Shown here one piece after another: positions 37,901-49,654 of a stretch of DNA of 64,000 nucleotides. Positions within the stretch are counted from its first letter, which is position 1. Every line of letters begins with the position of its first letter. Source of the DNA: Branchiostoma floridae (Eukaryota; Chordata; Leptocardii; Amphioxiformes; Branchiostomatidae). A model generated the notes under the pieces. That model was not told where the DNA came from. It made no database searches and worked only from the letters and a program-made list of their open reading frames with translations. The translations under genes were made by a program, and so were the position numbers. Where the stretch lies: assembly GCF_000003815.2 (NCBI RefSeq), contig NC_049980.1:12731075-12795074 (forward strand), given 5' to 3'.

Positions 37901-40900
37901 CAGGTAAAATATCTGCCCATACCGATATGGAGTCTGATAAGTTACTAGTATATACTATGAATGTTACATACTATATAAGATATGTTATTGTCCACAGGAG
38001 GACCAGACAGATCCCATCATGCTCCTGGACGTCAACATGCTGACCTCTGATCTACGGAATATTAGTCATGACCTTGAATTGCTCCGAAATGACGTCAACA
38101 AGGATCGACGTGACGTATGTGGCAGGCGGAATAAGCACCTGATAGCCATGATTCCATGGTACTCTGCTTGTAATACAGTAATATATGTTGAATTTGGTAA
38201 ACACAAAATTCACATTGAATGAGAGATGTAAAAAATCACGTAAACTCATTATTGTTCGCGGAAATTTTAGTTCGCGGTAAGAGTGGGCATGACGATTTCG
38301 CGGTGATGTTTGCCGTGAAAACAATGCAGTCGCATGAAATCACATATATTCGCGTATTCGATGATTTTGCGGAGAGACGGGGGCCAAGACCGGCACCGTC
38401 AAAATAAATTACAAGCGATCTTGATTAGTAGTCTTGCAGTACTATTAAACGTAAATAAAGAAATACTATTTTACTACATCTGAATCTAAAATTTACATGC
38501 TTCTTCTCTTTTCTTATAAAACACGAATATTTCAGGAGATAAAATGCTGGAAAATGCTCGTTTCTCATTGCAGTGCAGTTGGAGTAGCTGGGGCGGCAGC
38601 GAACCTGCCCCTGGCGTTCGCTGCCGGGGTTACAGCCGGTTACAAAGCTCTGGCTGTGGCGGGAGTCGTGTTGAACGGCGGGGCGTTAGCCGGGAATGCC
38701 TACTGCGCCAAGAAGTGTCAAGACACCATCTCTCTCATAGACGACAGGCTGGGCGCCATAGCGGAGTACGAAGACAGGTTGGATATATTTATATTTCAGC
38801 CATACCATAGGTATGGTGAAATATATTGTATTCGTAATGTTTCTTTCTTTCTTTCTCCTGTCAAATCTTCAGAACACGGTATCTCCGTTGTTCCTCAACC
38901 GAATGACTTGAAATTTGGCACAAGGGTAGAGTGGGCCAATACCCTCGGGCGTTTTTTTCATTTTTTCCATATCTGTCTCTTAAATGATTTTATTAAGGTT
39001 TTTTGGTCATCTTAAGACCAAAACTGTATATTTGGGCCCCCTGTACCCTGGTATTATAACCGAATGAGCTGAAATTTGGCACAGATGTGCCTTGATAAGT
39101 CCCCCATATAGATTCAATATCAGTTTTGGTGTACAGTACAACAAAATGCTTATTTTTGCGATTTTTTGACCAATTTTTGACCAAAAAAGGACACTTTTGG
39201 CCCCTGTACCCTGGTATTACAACCAAATGAGCTGAAATTTGACAGAGATGTGCCTTGATAATGCCCCCATATAAATTTAAGAACACTTTTGGTGTACAGT
39301 ACAACAAAATGCTTATTTTTGCGATTTTTTGACCAATTTTTGACCAAAAAAGGACACTTTTGGCTCCTGTACCTTAGTATTGCAACCGAATGAGCTGAAA
39401 TTTGACACAGATGTGCCTTGATAATCCCTTCATATAAATTCAATAACACTTTTGGTGTACAGTGCAACAAAATGCTTATTTTTGCGATTTTTGGCCAATT
39501 TTTGACCAAAAAAGGACACTTTTGGCTCCTGTACCCTGGTATTACAATTAAATGACCTGAAATTTGGTATAGATAGGCATTAGATACTTGGTAACAAGAT
39601 TCAAGTAAATTTTTTGACATAAACAACTTTAAAATGATTAATTTTGGCACTTTTCTGAGGGGAAATTTGTTTTCTTTTGGCCTCCTGACGTGACCTTCCG
39701 TGACCCCGCACAGAGCCACACCTGTGCGCGTCAGCCGGAGAGTTAATTGAATCAAAGACCTAGCCAATCAGCGAAGAGGAGGCCAAAGGCTAATTAATAT
39801 TCATAAGCGGGGCCTCATGATCCCGTATATAGCAGTGTTCCCGCCAGGGGGAGCAAAGCCCGCCTAAGGCTCTCGCATTTTAGACTATTCAGAAGGCTTT
39901 ATATTGTATCAGTTCTTAGGGGCATATCTATGATAATCGCAGCAGTCACTTAACTTCTCTTCAGGAGTTTAGCGTAACACTGTTTCAGGTCAAACCGTCA
40001 AAGGCAACTAAAAACAAACTTTAACGTTACTGAGTTCAACAGTACTTATAACTTGTTATCCGAAGTTGAAACGCTAGCGATGGTATTTTCGCTGCGCTGT
40101 TAGCTCCGTGCGACTGTTGTTGACGGTCTTATAACGGTATATTTTGCACCCCTGTACCCTGGTATGAGTAACATTTGGTATAGATAGGCATAATATAGTT
40201 GGTAAAATGATCCAAGTAAAATTTTTGGCATAAAGTACTGTAAAAGGCTTAATTACAGCACTTTTTTTTAGGGGAAATTGGTTTTCTTTCGTTCTCCATG
40301 CCGTGACCTTTCGGACGTTCACCCCACAGAGCCGACATCTGCACCTGCGTCTAGCCGGCAGGAAGAGTTAATTCAATTAATGGTTCAGCCAATCAGCGAA
40401 GGCTAATTAATATTCATAAGCGGGACCACACAATACGTTAACTTGAAGACTCAGGCCGTACAGACTTCTCGTCAGGATTTTTTCAAAGCGTCGGACAGGG
40501 GTCCGGGGGCCGCCGAATGTCCCTGGCGGGGTCCAGGGGCAGGGCCACTGTGGGGGGGACCCAGGTGGGCGAAGCCCCCCCGGAAGCTCTTGCATTTTAG
40601 GCTATTGAGAAGGCTTCTTTTATCAGTTTTTTTAGGGCCATATCTACGATAATCGTAGCAGTCACTTACTTCTCTTCAGCAGTTTGACTTTAAAATATTT
40701 CGGGTCAAAGCTTCAAAGACAACTAAAACCTCATAAACAACAAACTTTACTTAGCTCAACAGTATACAAAAATATTGTACGGGTTGCCATCCTTAGTTGA
40801 AGCGCTTATTTATAGCGCTAGTATCTTCGCTGCGCCGTTAGCCGCCGTGCGACTTTTGTTGACGGTCTGATATCCCTACGTCGCCGCCTCGCTGATATTC

Positions 40901-42675
40901 CCACGGACATGTTTCAAAAAAAATACCCAGCAAAAAACGCTGTTCTGCGTCAAATTCTATTCTATAAAACTCAGTGTTACAGTCTAAATATTTTGTAGAA
41001 GCACCGCTGTAGGAAAGAAGGTCCAAGCAATGTAAAACATCACGTAGCATGAAGTTCGCTGTCAACTGGCACACAGCACATGACTGTTTGAAACTCTAAG
41101 TCTAATCAACAGCCGTGTTTGATTGATAGCCGGCGGTCCTATGATGAAGTCGTCGAAAGGTGCGTTAGTTAGAAAATCTGCGTTTAGTTTTGATACGTAA
41201 TTATAAGTTAGACAGTGGCGAGAATGATTATTTTCTCATCAATATTTCTCTTCAGAATTATTTGAACTTAATTGTACATCTAAACAATTGGCTTACCTGT
41301 GCAATGTTTATATGATTAATGATCAGTGTACTGAAATCATGTGTAACGTACGGCTCCTAGTCAATAGATCAGCATTTTCTCTATAGTGACCACCTGTCTA
41401 TAGTGGCCACATTTCCTAGTGCTGTTGTTGTTTGGCATAAACTTTGAACATTTAAATTGTAAGTAACTTTAAACTGCCAGAGTTTCAGCCCAATAAAACA
41501 CTCTCAGCGCCAGGGTATAAACAGACTGACCAGATAGACGAAAATAAATCCTCGAACAAGGTTCAATCGTATCTTCCGGGTCTGGCAGGAAGTTGTTAAA
41601 CTAAAATAAGAATAGGCTCGATGGTTGATTGCATACAAAGTAAAACAGTTTAACAGTTTTACAGCTTGAAGAAAACAAACGCTCCTACAGTACCTGCACC
41701 TGCTTGATAATTATTAAATCGTATGCCCTACTTGAATAAAAAAAGTTCATTGCAATAATAAATGTACCCACATCACAAGGAGCTTATACTTTTTTAAACT
41801 TACACCTAGTTATCGTACTGAAAATTGTTAATGACATTACATGAAGTCATTCAACAATTTTCAGTCATGATGAAAATTTTCTGAATAGAAGGTGTGATTA
41901 TTGTCATTTTCTGAAAAATAGAAGCAAGCTCTGTTTTTACCTGGAGTCAATTCACAATACCAGTCCACTTTGGGGGATAATGTACTGTTAAGAGGATGTT
42001 CCATTTTTGCGCAGGGGTGATTTGGAACAGTCCAATGTTGCGTGGGAAGGGGTATGGCTGAAATATGCTGTATTTGCTCTTAAGCAAATGTCGGCCTTTC
42101 TAGTCTATTTCCAAGTGCTATCGCGGGTTTCGCATGAACATACTCCAAACTGGATACTGAACAGGGGTACGGTGTTTTGATGATTAAGATATTTTTGATG
42201 GTCCAATCGACCACATGATACCAACACGTTTCGCTGTAAGATGACGAATAGCTCCAACTCTAACCACAACTCGAACCCTAGTTCCAACCCAACCCTAACT
42301 CTACTTCTAACGACTTCACCCTTGCCCTTGCCATAAACACAACTTTCACAATAAAAGTTTAGTTATACGTAGTGATTTGTGGAAACTTAAATTTACAAAC
42401 CAATTGAATTTCATAAGTGATAGCAAACGCCTTGGCAACAAAATCTACTGATATCCACTGCAAGTTTTGTTTTAGCTCCAATATAAGGTGTTGGTATTGT
42501 CTTTTTTTCACTAAAACAGTATTATGAATTCCCGTGATTTGTCTGCATCTTTAGGGTGACAAAGGCCTTGGAACGTGTCCATGAGCTGCAGCAGGACATG
42601 GAACAGCACGCGCGGCAGCAGGAGAGAGCCCACCGCAGAACAACCAGGCGGAACGCCCCTTGGATCATTGCATAA
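34975..42675 (+). CDS. Unrecognised coiled-coil / hydrophobic-hairpin protein, copy B (8 exons, 374 aa)
   Basis: Exons: 34975-34992, 35970-36011, 36261-36339, 36608-36927, 37724-37903, 37998-38158, 38574-38777, 42555-42675; GT-AG junctions, consistent phases. Order of parts: helical N-terminal region (EFLRTLPRLIKDDIKAI; ASGLTIGELLAHLCDTAM), a Cys-containing helical block to about residue 153, a charged coiled coil (EELREVKDKLSSDYDRK onward), a second helix (DLRNISHDLELLRNDV), a Gly/Ala-rich hydrophobic hairpin (VGVAGAAANLPLAFAAGVTA), the helix DTISLIDDRLGAIAEYEDR, a final coiled coil (KALERVHELQQDMEQ), and a basic tail (RRTTRRNAPWIIA). No signal peptide. Exon 2 (VTNPGAHASEIK) aligns with copy A exon 2 (MNPGRQAEEME), both exactly 42 bases and phase 0, which supports the short first exons. 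The last intron is 3.8 kb and packed with repeats. Membrane association is inferred from the hairpin only. Confidence 0.78.
35384..35640. repeat. Two copies of GCCGTTGGGGAYCGGGCGTT in intron 1 of copy B
   Basis: GCCGTTGGGGATCGGGCGTT at 35384 and GCCGTTGGGGACCGGGCGTT at 35600 lie 216 bases apart in the same orientation. Two GATTGG (inverted CCAAT) motifs lie between them. The nature of the element is unknown. Confidence 0.55.
38880..39620. repeat. 163-bp tandem repeat in last intron of copy B
   Basis: CTGTACC, mostly followed by CTGGTATTA, starts at 39041, 39204, 39367 and 39529, a period of 162-163. Each unit also has GAGCTGAAATTTGNCA, ATGTGCCTTGATAA, TTTTGGTGTACAGT and a TTTTTGACCAAAAAAGGACA stretch. 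A more diverged unit starts near 38880. Long apparent open frames here on the minus strand come from the repeat, not from a gene. Confidence 0.88.
39529..40870. repeat. Direct duplication of a 0.6-0.7 kb block
   Basis: The block 39529-40131 recurs at 40152-40870 in the same order. Shared landmarks are CTGTACCCTGGTAT, GGTATAGATAGGCAT, AGCCAATCAGCGAAG, GGCTAATTAATATTCATAAG, the CATATCTAYGATAATCG stretch, and the end TTGTTGACGGTCT. The second copy carries an extra GC-rich part near 40490-40580. The CCAAT motif and a following TATA-like stretch (GTATATAGC at 39833) look promoter-like. I see no ends or coding part that would name an element family. Confidence 0.8.
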
Positions 42676-42794
42676 AATATGCCACCATATTCCCTTGTTT
42701 CTTGGCAAATATAAATTCGCCAGTCTCTGAGGCGTGTTTGATATGTATTTGAAAGATCAACAACAGAAGTACTGGTAGAGCACTAGAAAATGTC

Positions 42795-42800
42795 TTTATT
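42795..42800 (-). other. Poly-A signal of dehydrogenase copy 1
   Basis: TTTATT on the plus strand (AATAAA in transcript sense), about 325 bases past the stop codon at 43124 and only 120 bases from the end of convergent copy B. Confidence 0.45.
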
Positions 42801-43123
42801 CAAAGTTAGCCGATATGTAGTTTTTTCCAAGTTTACTGTTACTTTTAATTATTTCATCATCGACTTCTGTTGTCTACAGGTATTCCAAGCATATAATTAT
42901 AAAGAAAATGAAATGAGTAAAGCATTTGTCTGCAGACATCATTCTACATAACAAACCTGGTTTATTTGGCAAAGGTATGTGTTCGTGGAACTCTAGTTGT
43001 ATTTGTGGAAAGCAGCAAAGGGCAAATCATCACATTCCATGTAGTTTCATGTAATTTACATGAAGCCATTTTTGTGACGAAATTCTTTAGGGACATCCAA
43101 GCGAATGTCTGTGTAGACAGATG

Positions 43124-46100
43124 CTAAAACTCAAACATGGCCTTGGAGATTTCTCCCTTCTTGAGCTGCGCGATGGCCTCCTGGTACTCCTGCAGACGGA
43201 ACATCTTAATGCCCAGTCGGGAGAAGTCCTTCAGGTAGCTTCCCGCCATGCCTCGCGCCAGCCCCTCCACTGTGTTGACCATGGTGAAGGGGTTGATGAG
43301 ACAACCCACGATCTTCAACTCTTTCGAAAAGATCTCAAACGGGGAGATGGAGATTTTCTCCTTGGGAGGGCAGCAGCCGAACTGGACGAAGGTGGCTCCG
43401 CTACGGAGCCAGGAGAAGGCCTGGAGTGAAACAAAGTCACGATAATCGTAGTTCTGTATTTATGTTTAAACGTTTCTATTCATTAAATGGATGTTAGGCA
43501 AGGCCGTAAGTTCATGACCACAGGTGCATTTATGACACTAAACGACCCCTCATCTCTGCATATTCGACAATGTAAACTTCCCAAACTTTAGGAGTCAAAC
43601 TGAGCGACAATCTTCTGATTAAATTTTGCTACAAAAATATACCTGCTCTATTGCAGGTGGAAATCCACTGCAGTCCACGATGACGTCATATCCTGTTTCT
43701 CGGATGTTTTCGTCACTGATGTTGGCCTTTAGTTCATCAGGATGAACCGCCTGGTAGCTTAAAAAGAAATAATACGATCAGCAAAAAACATATTAATTGA
43801 CAGTTGTTTCTTCTTTAACTGAGTTGAAGCATGATGATTTTCAAGTAGCTAGTGGTAGTGCAAAGTGTGTTGGGTTCTCTTATGTGCAGTGGTTTGACGC
43901 TTGAAGGCCAACGCTCGAAGCTTCCTCATACAAGAGACCGCCGGCTTTTCGTCACCATCCGAAATGACGAATGCAATCCCCTTATACTAAGTATATATAA
44001 GTTATAGCAGTAGTTTATACGCAAGCATTTCCCAGCAGGTATGATGCAGAAGCTATGAAAAGAACATCAGTATAGAGACATTATAAAAATACTAAAATAT
44101 ACTTAAGTATTTCAAAATGAAAAATTACCCAAGTTCCAGAGCAGATATCCTGTTGCGGCGTCCCTCTGCTGGCTCACTCACAGTCACGTTCCGGTAACCC
44201 TGCAGACAGTCACCCAAACAAGTACATCTCACAAACATGTGGCAATTCCATGCATCATTAATGCAGTCATATCTTAAACGTGATAGACATTCCTAGACAT
44301 CACAAGTCATATGGGGATATTCAAAAGAACATTATGTAGTCCAGTAAAAGGCGTTACAGAGTAAGGTAGTAAGGCGTCATAAACTTGTACATTCATACAA
44401 GAGTAATGCAGAATAAAATACCTTGTGGTGAAAGATTGTAGACCACAATACCCCGATAATTCCCGCCCCTAGAATGAGTATCCGGGAGTCCAAGGATGGG
44501 TTGTTCAGGTTTTCCCAGCCGCGCAGAATGCACGAGAGTGGCTCACACAGAGCACCCTGGGGAAGAGTCACTTCCACCGGAAGTTGATGCACCATCTCTG
44601 ACGGAACCACGCAGAAGTTGGCCATTCCCCCATTCCGGAAAATCCCTATGGTCGTTCTACATAATCAATCAATAACATTATCAACCAAAACATAGAAAGA
44701 TTGATAAACATAGAAAAATCTTTGAATCTCAAATTGTTAATAGATAAATTTAACAGATACAGTCCTGTATATTAGTAGATAGCCGTGAGGGTAATGAGGC
44801 TGTTAAACGTGGTCGAGGCTCCTCCTCGAGCACAGGTGACCCCCGTTTTACGTCCCTCCCGGAAGACGATTTCATGGAAAGCTTCGTGAGGCTACAGCAA
44901 AATACACCCGATATTATTGTTATTATTATTATTACAAAAAACAATCATGAGGACCATAATAGAATGGGTTTTATGGATCTAGATTAGATAACTTTAAGCT
45001 GATATCATATGTAGACTTTATTCTTTCGACATACGAAATACGCGGTCCCATTTAGTACCTCTTGTTCGCTCAAAGGCATTGTTAACGCATGTCCTTGGTT
45101 ACAATACTTGTAATAACATAATATCAGCCCCTTGTCATCTGTTGTCGTCTTGTGTAACACAGACGGTTTTAAAGCAGGCAATAAATCAGTTATATATGAA
45201 TAAAACGTTGTTCTGTACGTTGAAAAGCAAACGAAACAAACAAAACTACTACCTAAGACCACCGTTCTGACAATGGTTGGTTTGCGCCTTGAAGCATTCC
45301 CTACAGTTCCCACATCCACGGTTAGGGTCCACGCACACACGGTCACCTGTCGTGAAGCCCTTCACACCTGGACCGATCTCTGTAGTAACAAATATATTGT
45401 CGTGATGTAAAGGTGGGGTCACACATGCGTATATATTCAAGTCCGTTTGAGGTGCGTATGAAGCTCTTAGTCTCTACCAGGCTCCACAGGTCGCAGAGAA
45501 AATAGTACAAATTGGACAAATATAGATATATAACATGCTAGATGAGTTAGCTGACCGAGAAGTATGGCTGCATTGTCCTCCACCACGACTTGTCTAGCAC
45601 ATGGAAATTATTATGAGTGCAGGAACACACACACATAAACAAACAAACAACAAGACACCATAAACAATACCGTTTAAGAGAAATAATGAAACATAAACAA
45701 GGAACGCATAAGAATTCAATTTGAAATGTATCACCATTAGAAAATTCAACAAAAGTCGATTTTGAACAATCAATTTTGATCGCTATTAAATGTTACACTA
45801 AAAATTTATTTCCAACCGTCTGACCTTCGATAACACCAGAGAACTCGTGACCCAGAATGACCTTCTCGGCCGCAGGGAACTCCTTCTGGATAATATGTAG
45901 GTCGGTTCCGCACACACCGGCATAGGCCACCTGTAGGATCATAACCCGGGGATTATGGTATATATGGTTTGCCAAATATCTACGACAAAATGTATACACA
46001 ATCCACAAAATCCACCACTGGTCCCTATCACGTCACGGAGTGGTGTTCTACGATGTAGCAGCCGTGCTGATTGTCACAGTTCAATATATACGGGTAGAAT

Positions 46101-46313
46101 CATACGACATAGCGGCAGGTAGATTGTTGTTGGTGTGTTTGGTACTGTCTACGAAATGGATAGAAGTTTTATGTCTGATAAATTTTGCAGAGTGGCAGTC
46201 ATGCAGAGACATTACCCTACCTTTATGACAACCTGTCCATGTCCGGCTGTCGGCACAGGCACGTTCACCAGTGACAACACGTCGGCTTTGGCGTCCCACT
46301 GAATAGCCTGCAT
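43124..46313 (-). CDS. Zinc-dependent medium-chain alcohol/polyol dehydrogenase, copy 1 (7 exons, 347 aa)
   Basis: NAD(P)-dependent oxidoreductase of the zinc MDR superfamily, nearest in style to sorbitol, arabinitol or threonine dehydrogenases; substrate unknown. Exons in transcript order: 46221-46313, 45825-45930, 45253-45379, 44422-44656, 44129-44199, 43643-43757, 43124-43420. Catalytic zinc ligands are Cys38 (GVCGTDLH), His59 and Glu60 (LGHEFSG). The structural zinc lobe is Cys89, 92, 95 and 103 (RGCGNCRECF and NHC). The nucleotide-binding loop is ILGAGIIGVLW. The C-terminus reads FRLQEYQEAIAQLKKGEISK and ends MFEF. Exons 2-6 have the same lengths (106, 127, 235, 71, 115) as in copies 2 and 3, so the three genes arose by tandem duplication. 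The start MQAIQW is the only ATG in frame with a good donor. Confidence 0.93.
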
Positions 46314-48662
46314 TACTAAAACTTCGTCTAGCAATCAAGACTTCCAATCCGCAACACACCGTCCCGAACCAGTTACAACTTTGCCGTGTACAAAGCACAA
46401 ACTTAAGGTTCCTACGTTAGTCTTATACGAACCCTGGACAGCTTCCCTACTCTGATCTGAGTGTCCAAAGTTCATGGTCAGAGCGCAGCGCGGCGGCACT
46501 AAGAACTTTGTAACGTCGCTGAGTGTACAACTTCCGGGTTACTGATGAGACTGAACCATTACAGTTTAGGGAGTTTTTCGTGGTCTCTCTTTACTCATGG
46601 TATCAAACGGGGACAATCCCTTTACTGGATTCTACCGCAAAACCTGTTTTGATTTGGCAGCCTCTTTGGGTGCGGCCATGTTGGATTTGACGTCAAGCGG
46701 GAGTCATCTTGTCACCAGTTGGAATGTGACGTCATGTTGCCAGTGGGAAGATGTAGATTGCTTCAAGGTTAGCCTAACGTTAAGTTGCTTGACGGGTGTC
46801 GCCAGAGTTGGGCCTTTTGCTTGCATCTAGACCCAACGGTGAGAGATCCAAGTCAACGATATAGTTAGATTTTGGAACCCCTAGTGGCTTTGACATTTCT
46901 GGACATGCCATGGATCGGGATTTTTGAGTGTTACAACAAAGCCCCAATTAAAAAAAAAACACTAATTACCATTTGACATCAACTTAAAGAAACATGGAAT
47001 GCTTTTTGTCCGTTCTTACTCATTTTTTATGTTGTGGGGAATTTGTTTTCCCAAATACACAAAATATAAATCTATACCATCGAAAATCACATTACACTAT
47101 CAGGCTTACTCATAAATAAGTTGTGATGTTTATCTGTCAACACTGAGCCACTCCCATGTCAGAGGTGAGACCTTGAGATTCCAAGAGTTTGACTCACAAT
47201 TATTATATATAAGTGAACAAACGGGTTAGACATCATTTCATTCAGAAGTGAGTCCGCGGTGGATCAGCACTAAAAGACATCTAACATTACCGTCCGATCT
47301 GTACCTCACAGGTGAGAAATGTTCACTGTAAAAATGCCAGAAGTACTCTGGGGAAGGTTTTGCTAGTCTACGTAATAATATAATGATATGATAAATTTTA
47401 GAATAAATACTACAGATAGTTTTTTTTTCTATACTAGCTAGAAAGCTTGCGCTGTGATGACTGTGAAAACTCTGTTTGAAAAGACTAGAACCATTTTCTA
47501 CGCTTCGTGACAGAGGCTTTCCCTCGCTTGAACTGGTGTATTTCTTCTTCTTCTTTTCATAACTACAACGCGTTACATACACAAAAAAGTAACTTATATT
47601 TTGTCCAGAACGTAGTTTATTTAGATCAAGGTCAACCTCACCAGATTATCAATCACAGCCAGTGCATTTGTTTTCAACAGTTGATATTTTGTGAAGTAGA
47701 CGAATCATGCCGAATGTACCTCTACCGTACGCGAACGCCATGGAGGCACAAACTTTAAGTAGTGAAAAGATCTCAATCATAGATAGTACTTGTCGTAAGA
47801 ACAGGTAAACATGTTGTCCTTGGAGCTATGACGTAGTACGGTTAAGACGGTATGTAATAGGGTGCACGACGAGGGTAACTTATCTTTAGTTACGTAAATA
47901 TCTTAACGCAAGTATGTATGCAATCTCATATATCCTAACATGGAGAAGTGGCTTTATTCACATTTTCCTAAAAATTACGGTGAGCAAGCCAGTTCATTCA
48001 ACTTTAACTAATAAGGGTTCATCTCAGGACACGGGCTATATTTTGGACATGGTTAACCCCGGATAGTCAGCGGATGTGTTGAATTTCAAGGTCTAATTCT
48101 AGATCCTCATGAAAGATATAAAGAGGATGTTATCAAGAGATACTACACGAGGATGTGAGTCATAATCACGTGGAGAAAAAGAATTGACTTGTTTTCGATC
48201 TTAGGACAAGTTGATTTGATCATATGACCTCTGATCATATGACCTTTGATTCTTTGATCAAGAAAATGCTAAATGAAAAAAAGTTGCCTTCATTATGAAA
48301 TCTAAGTGTCCAGGAAGGTTGAATAAATCGCCAAGCACACAGAGTATGGAACACCAAACAATAGATTCTTCATTGTTGTTCTTTCATACCTTCGACCTCG
48401 GAATTGACGTTGGGTTACTAAAACATTCGTATATGTTTTTCTCTACACTTTATGATAATCTACGGTATATTTTGACGCATTTTGCAGCTGCTATGTATGA
48501 TTTACAGTTTGGTTGCAAACATTTTTTGGAAACGGCCAAAAATTGAGGCGTGTTATCCATCAGATCAACATGGTTAGGAAGCGACAAGAATAAAAGGGCC
48601 AAGAAAACCTTTGTAGAGCAGTCTAGTCTGGGATCGCCGGTAGAGAATACAGATCTCACATA
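46314..48662. other. Intergenic; no gene recognised
   Basis: Sequence upstream of dehydrogenase copy 1, with only short unsupported open frames. The repeated TATGACCTYTGATCATATGACC stretch near 48220-48250 is a small local duplication. Confidence 0.4.
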
Positions 48663-49240
48663 CGAGGGGCGTGCAATAAGTAATGGTCCTGACCCACTTC
48701 CAGTTGTCTGATCTAAATGAAATTTTGTATGTGTAATAATTCATATCTCTATGGGTTATGTTGCAAAAGACAGCTCTGAACTAATTGTGGTTTCTGATTT
48801 ACTGGTGTTTGAACTTAGTCAGGTGCGAAATGGACCAGGTGTGAAATGGAACCAGTTGAGTGTCGCGCAGTGATCCGGTTTTTGTATTTGAAAGGACGCA
48901 CACCAAAGAAGACTTTTGATGAAATAAATGAAACTTATGGTGATGATGCCCCATCATATGACCTTGTAAAACGCTGGCATCCTGAATTCAAACGTGGCTG
49001 GAAGTCTGTGGAAACAGCTCCCAGACCTGGTCGTCCCTCTTGTGCCATTGATGAGGCATCAGTTGGAGGACCAACCTGGGGTGTCCTACAAAATCGGTTT
49101 CCAGAGCTGCATCAAACAATGGGAGAAATGCATAACTCTGGGTGATTCCTATGAAGAGAAAGACTAATAACTGTGCCAAGTTTCATTAATCTCCTGCTAT
49201 GGGAAATGGGTCAGGACCATTACTAATTGCACGCCCCTCG
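48663..49240 (+). mobile_element. Mariner element, internally deleted (578 bp)
   Basis: Terminal inverted repeats of 34 bases beginning CGAGGGGCGTGCAAT match at 33 of 34 positions between the two ends. TA flanks both sides (48661-48662 and 49241-49242), the usual Tc1/mariner target duplication. The element carries the two ends of a mariner transposase gene but lacks the catalytic middle. Full mariners are about 1.3 kb, so about 700 bases are missing. The high identity of the ends suggests it moved fairly recently using an intact relative's transposase. Confidence 0.95.
48846..49167 (+). pseudogene. Mariner transposase remnant
   Basis: Residues 1-75 or so (MEPVECRAVIRFLYLKGRTP onward, then PSYDLVKRWHPEFKRGWKSV and APRPGRPS) are the N-terminal helix-turn-helix DNA-binding region of mariner transposases. 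After about 49060 the sequence jumps to the extreme C-terminus in another frame (IKQWEKCITLGDSYEEKD then TAA at 49165). The whole D,D,D catalytic domain is absent through an internal deletion, so no active enzyme can be made. Confidence 0.92.
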
Positions 49241-49654
49241 TATACTAGCCTAAGTACCATCCTCCGTAGTAACCGTTGGCTCAATACTTTCGCTTGCTAA
49301 CCACGTTTCCATTTCGTTCCTTTTTATACAATCTCATACTTTCGGGGCACCCTTGAACTCTACAACTTTCATATCATCATACTTTGCTGAAGAATTCGAA
49401 AGTTTAGGTGAATATTATCTGTACTGCTTTTCTATGGTCTATGTACAGTATGGGCAGTAAATAAGGTGCGAACTACGTACATTTTGCTGCAGTAGTTTTC
49501 TCCAAGAATTACATGTCTATCAATAAATCCAAGTCGCTAATTTAGAAAGTTAAAAGTGGTTGACATGGAATGACATACTGACTTGAATGTACTTCTTGAT
49601 TACCCAGGAACGTTAACGTAAAATAAACGGTCGTCTGATTTCCCGCTGAACACG
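49241..49654. other. Upstream region of the peptide gene
   Basis: No separate gene seen. A possible acceptor (TTACCCAG at about 49607) just upstream of the start at 49655 would allow a non-coding 5' exon further upstream. Confidence 0.3.

Noticed and set aside
39150-39767. 205-codon minus-strand open frame
   Set aside because: Generated by the 163-bp tandem repeat; the protein repeats with the DNA unit.
39529-40870. Pair of long terminal repeats of a retroelement
   Set aside because: The two blocks lie only about 20 bases apart with no internal coding part, no TG...CA ends and no flanking duplication that I can see.
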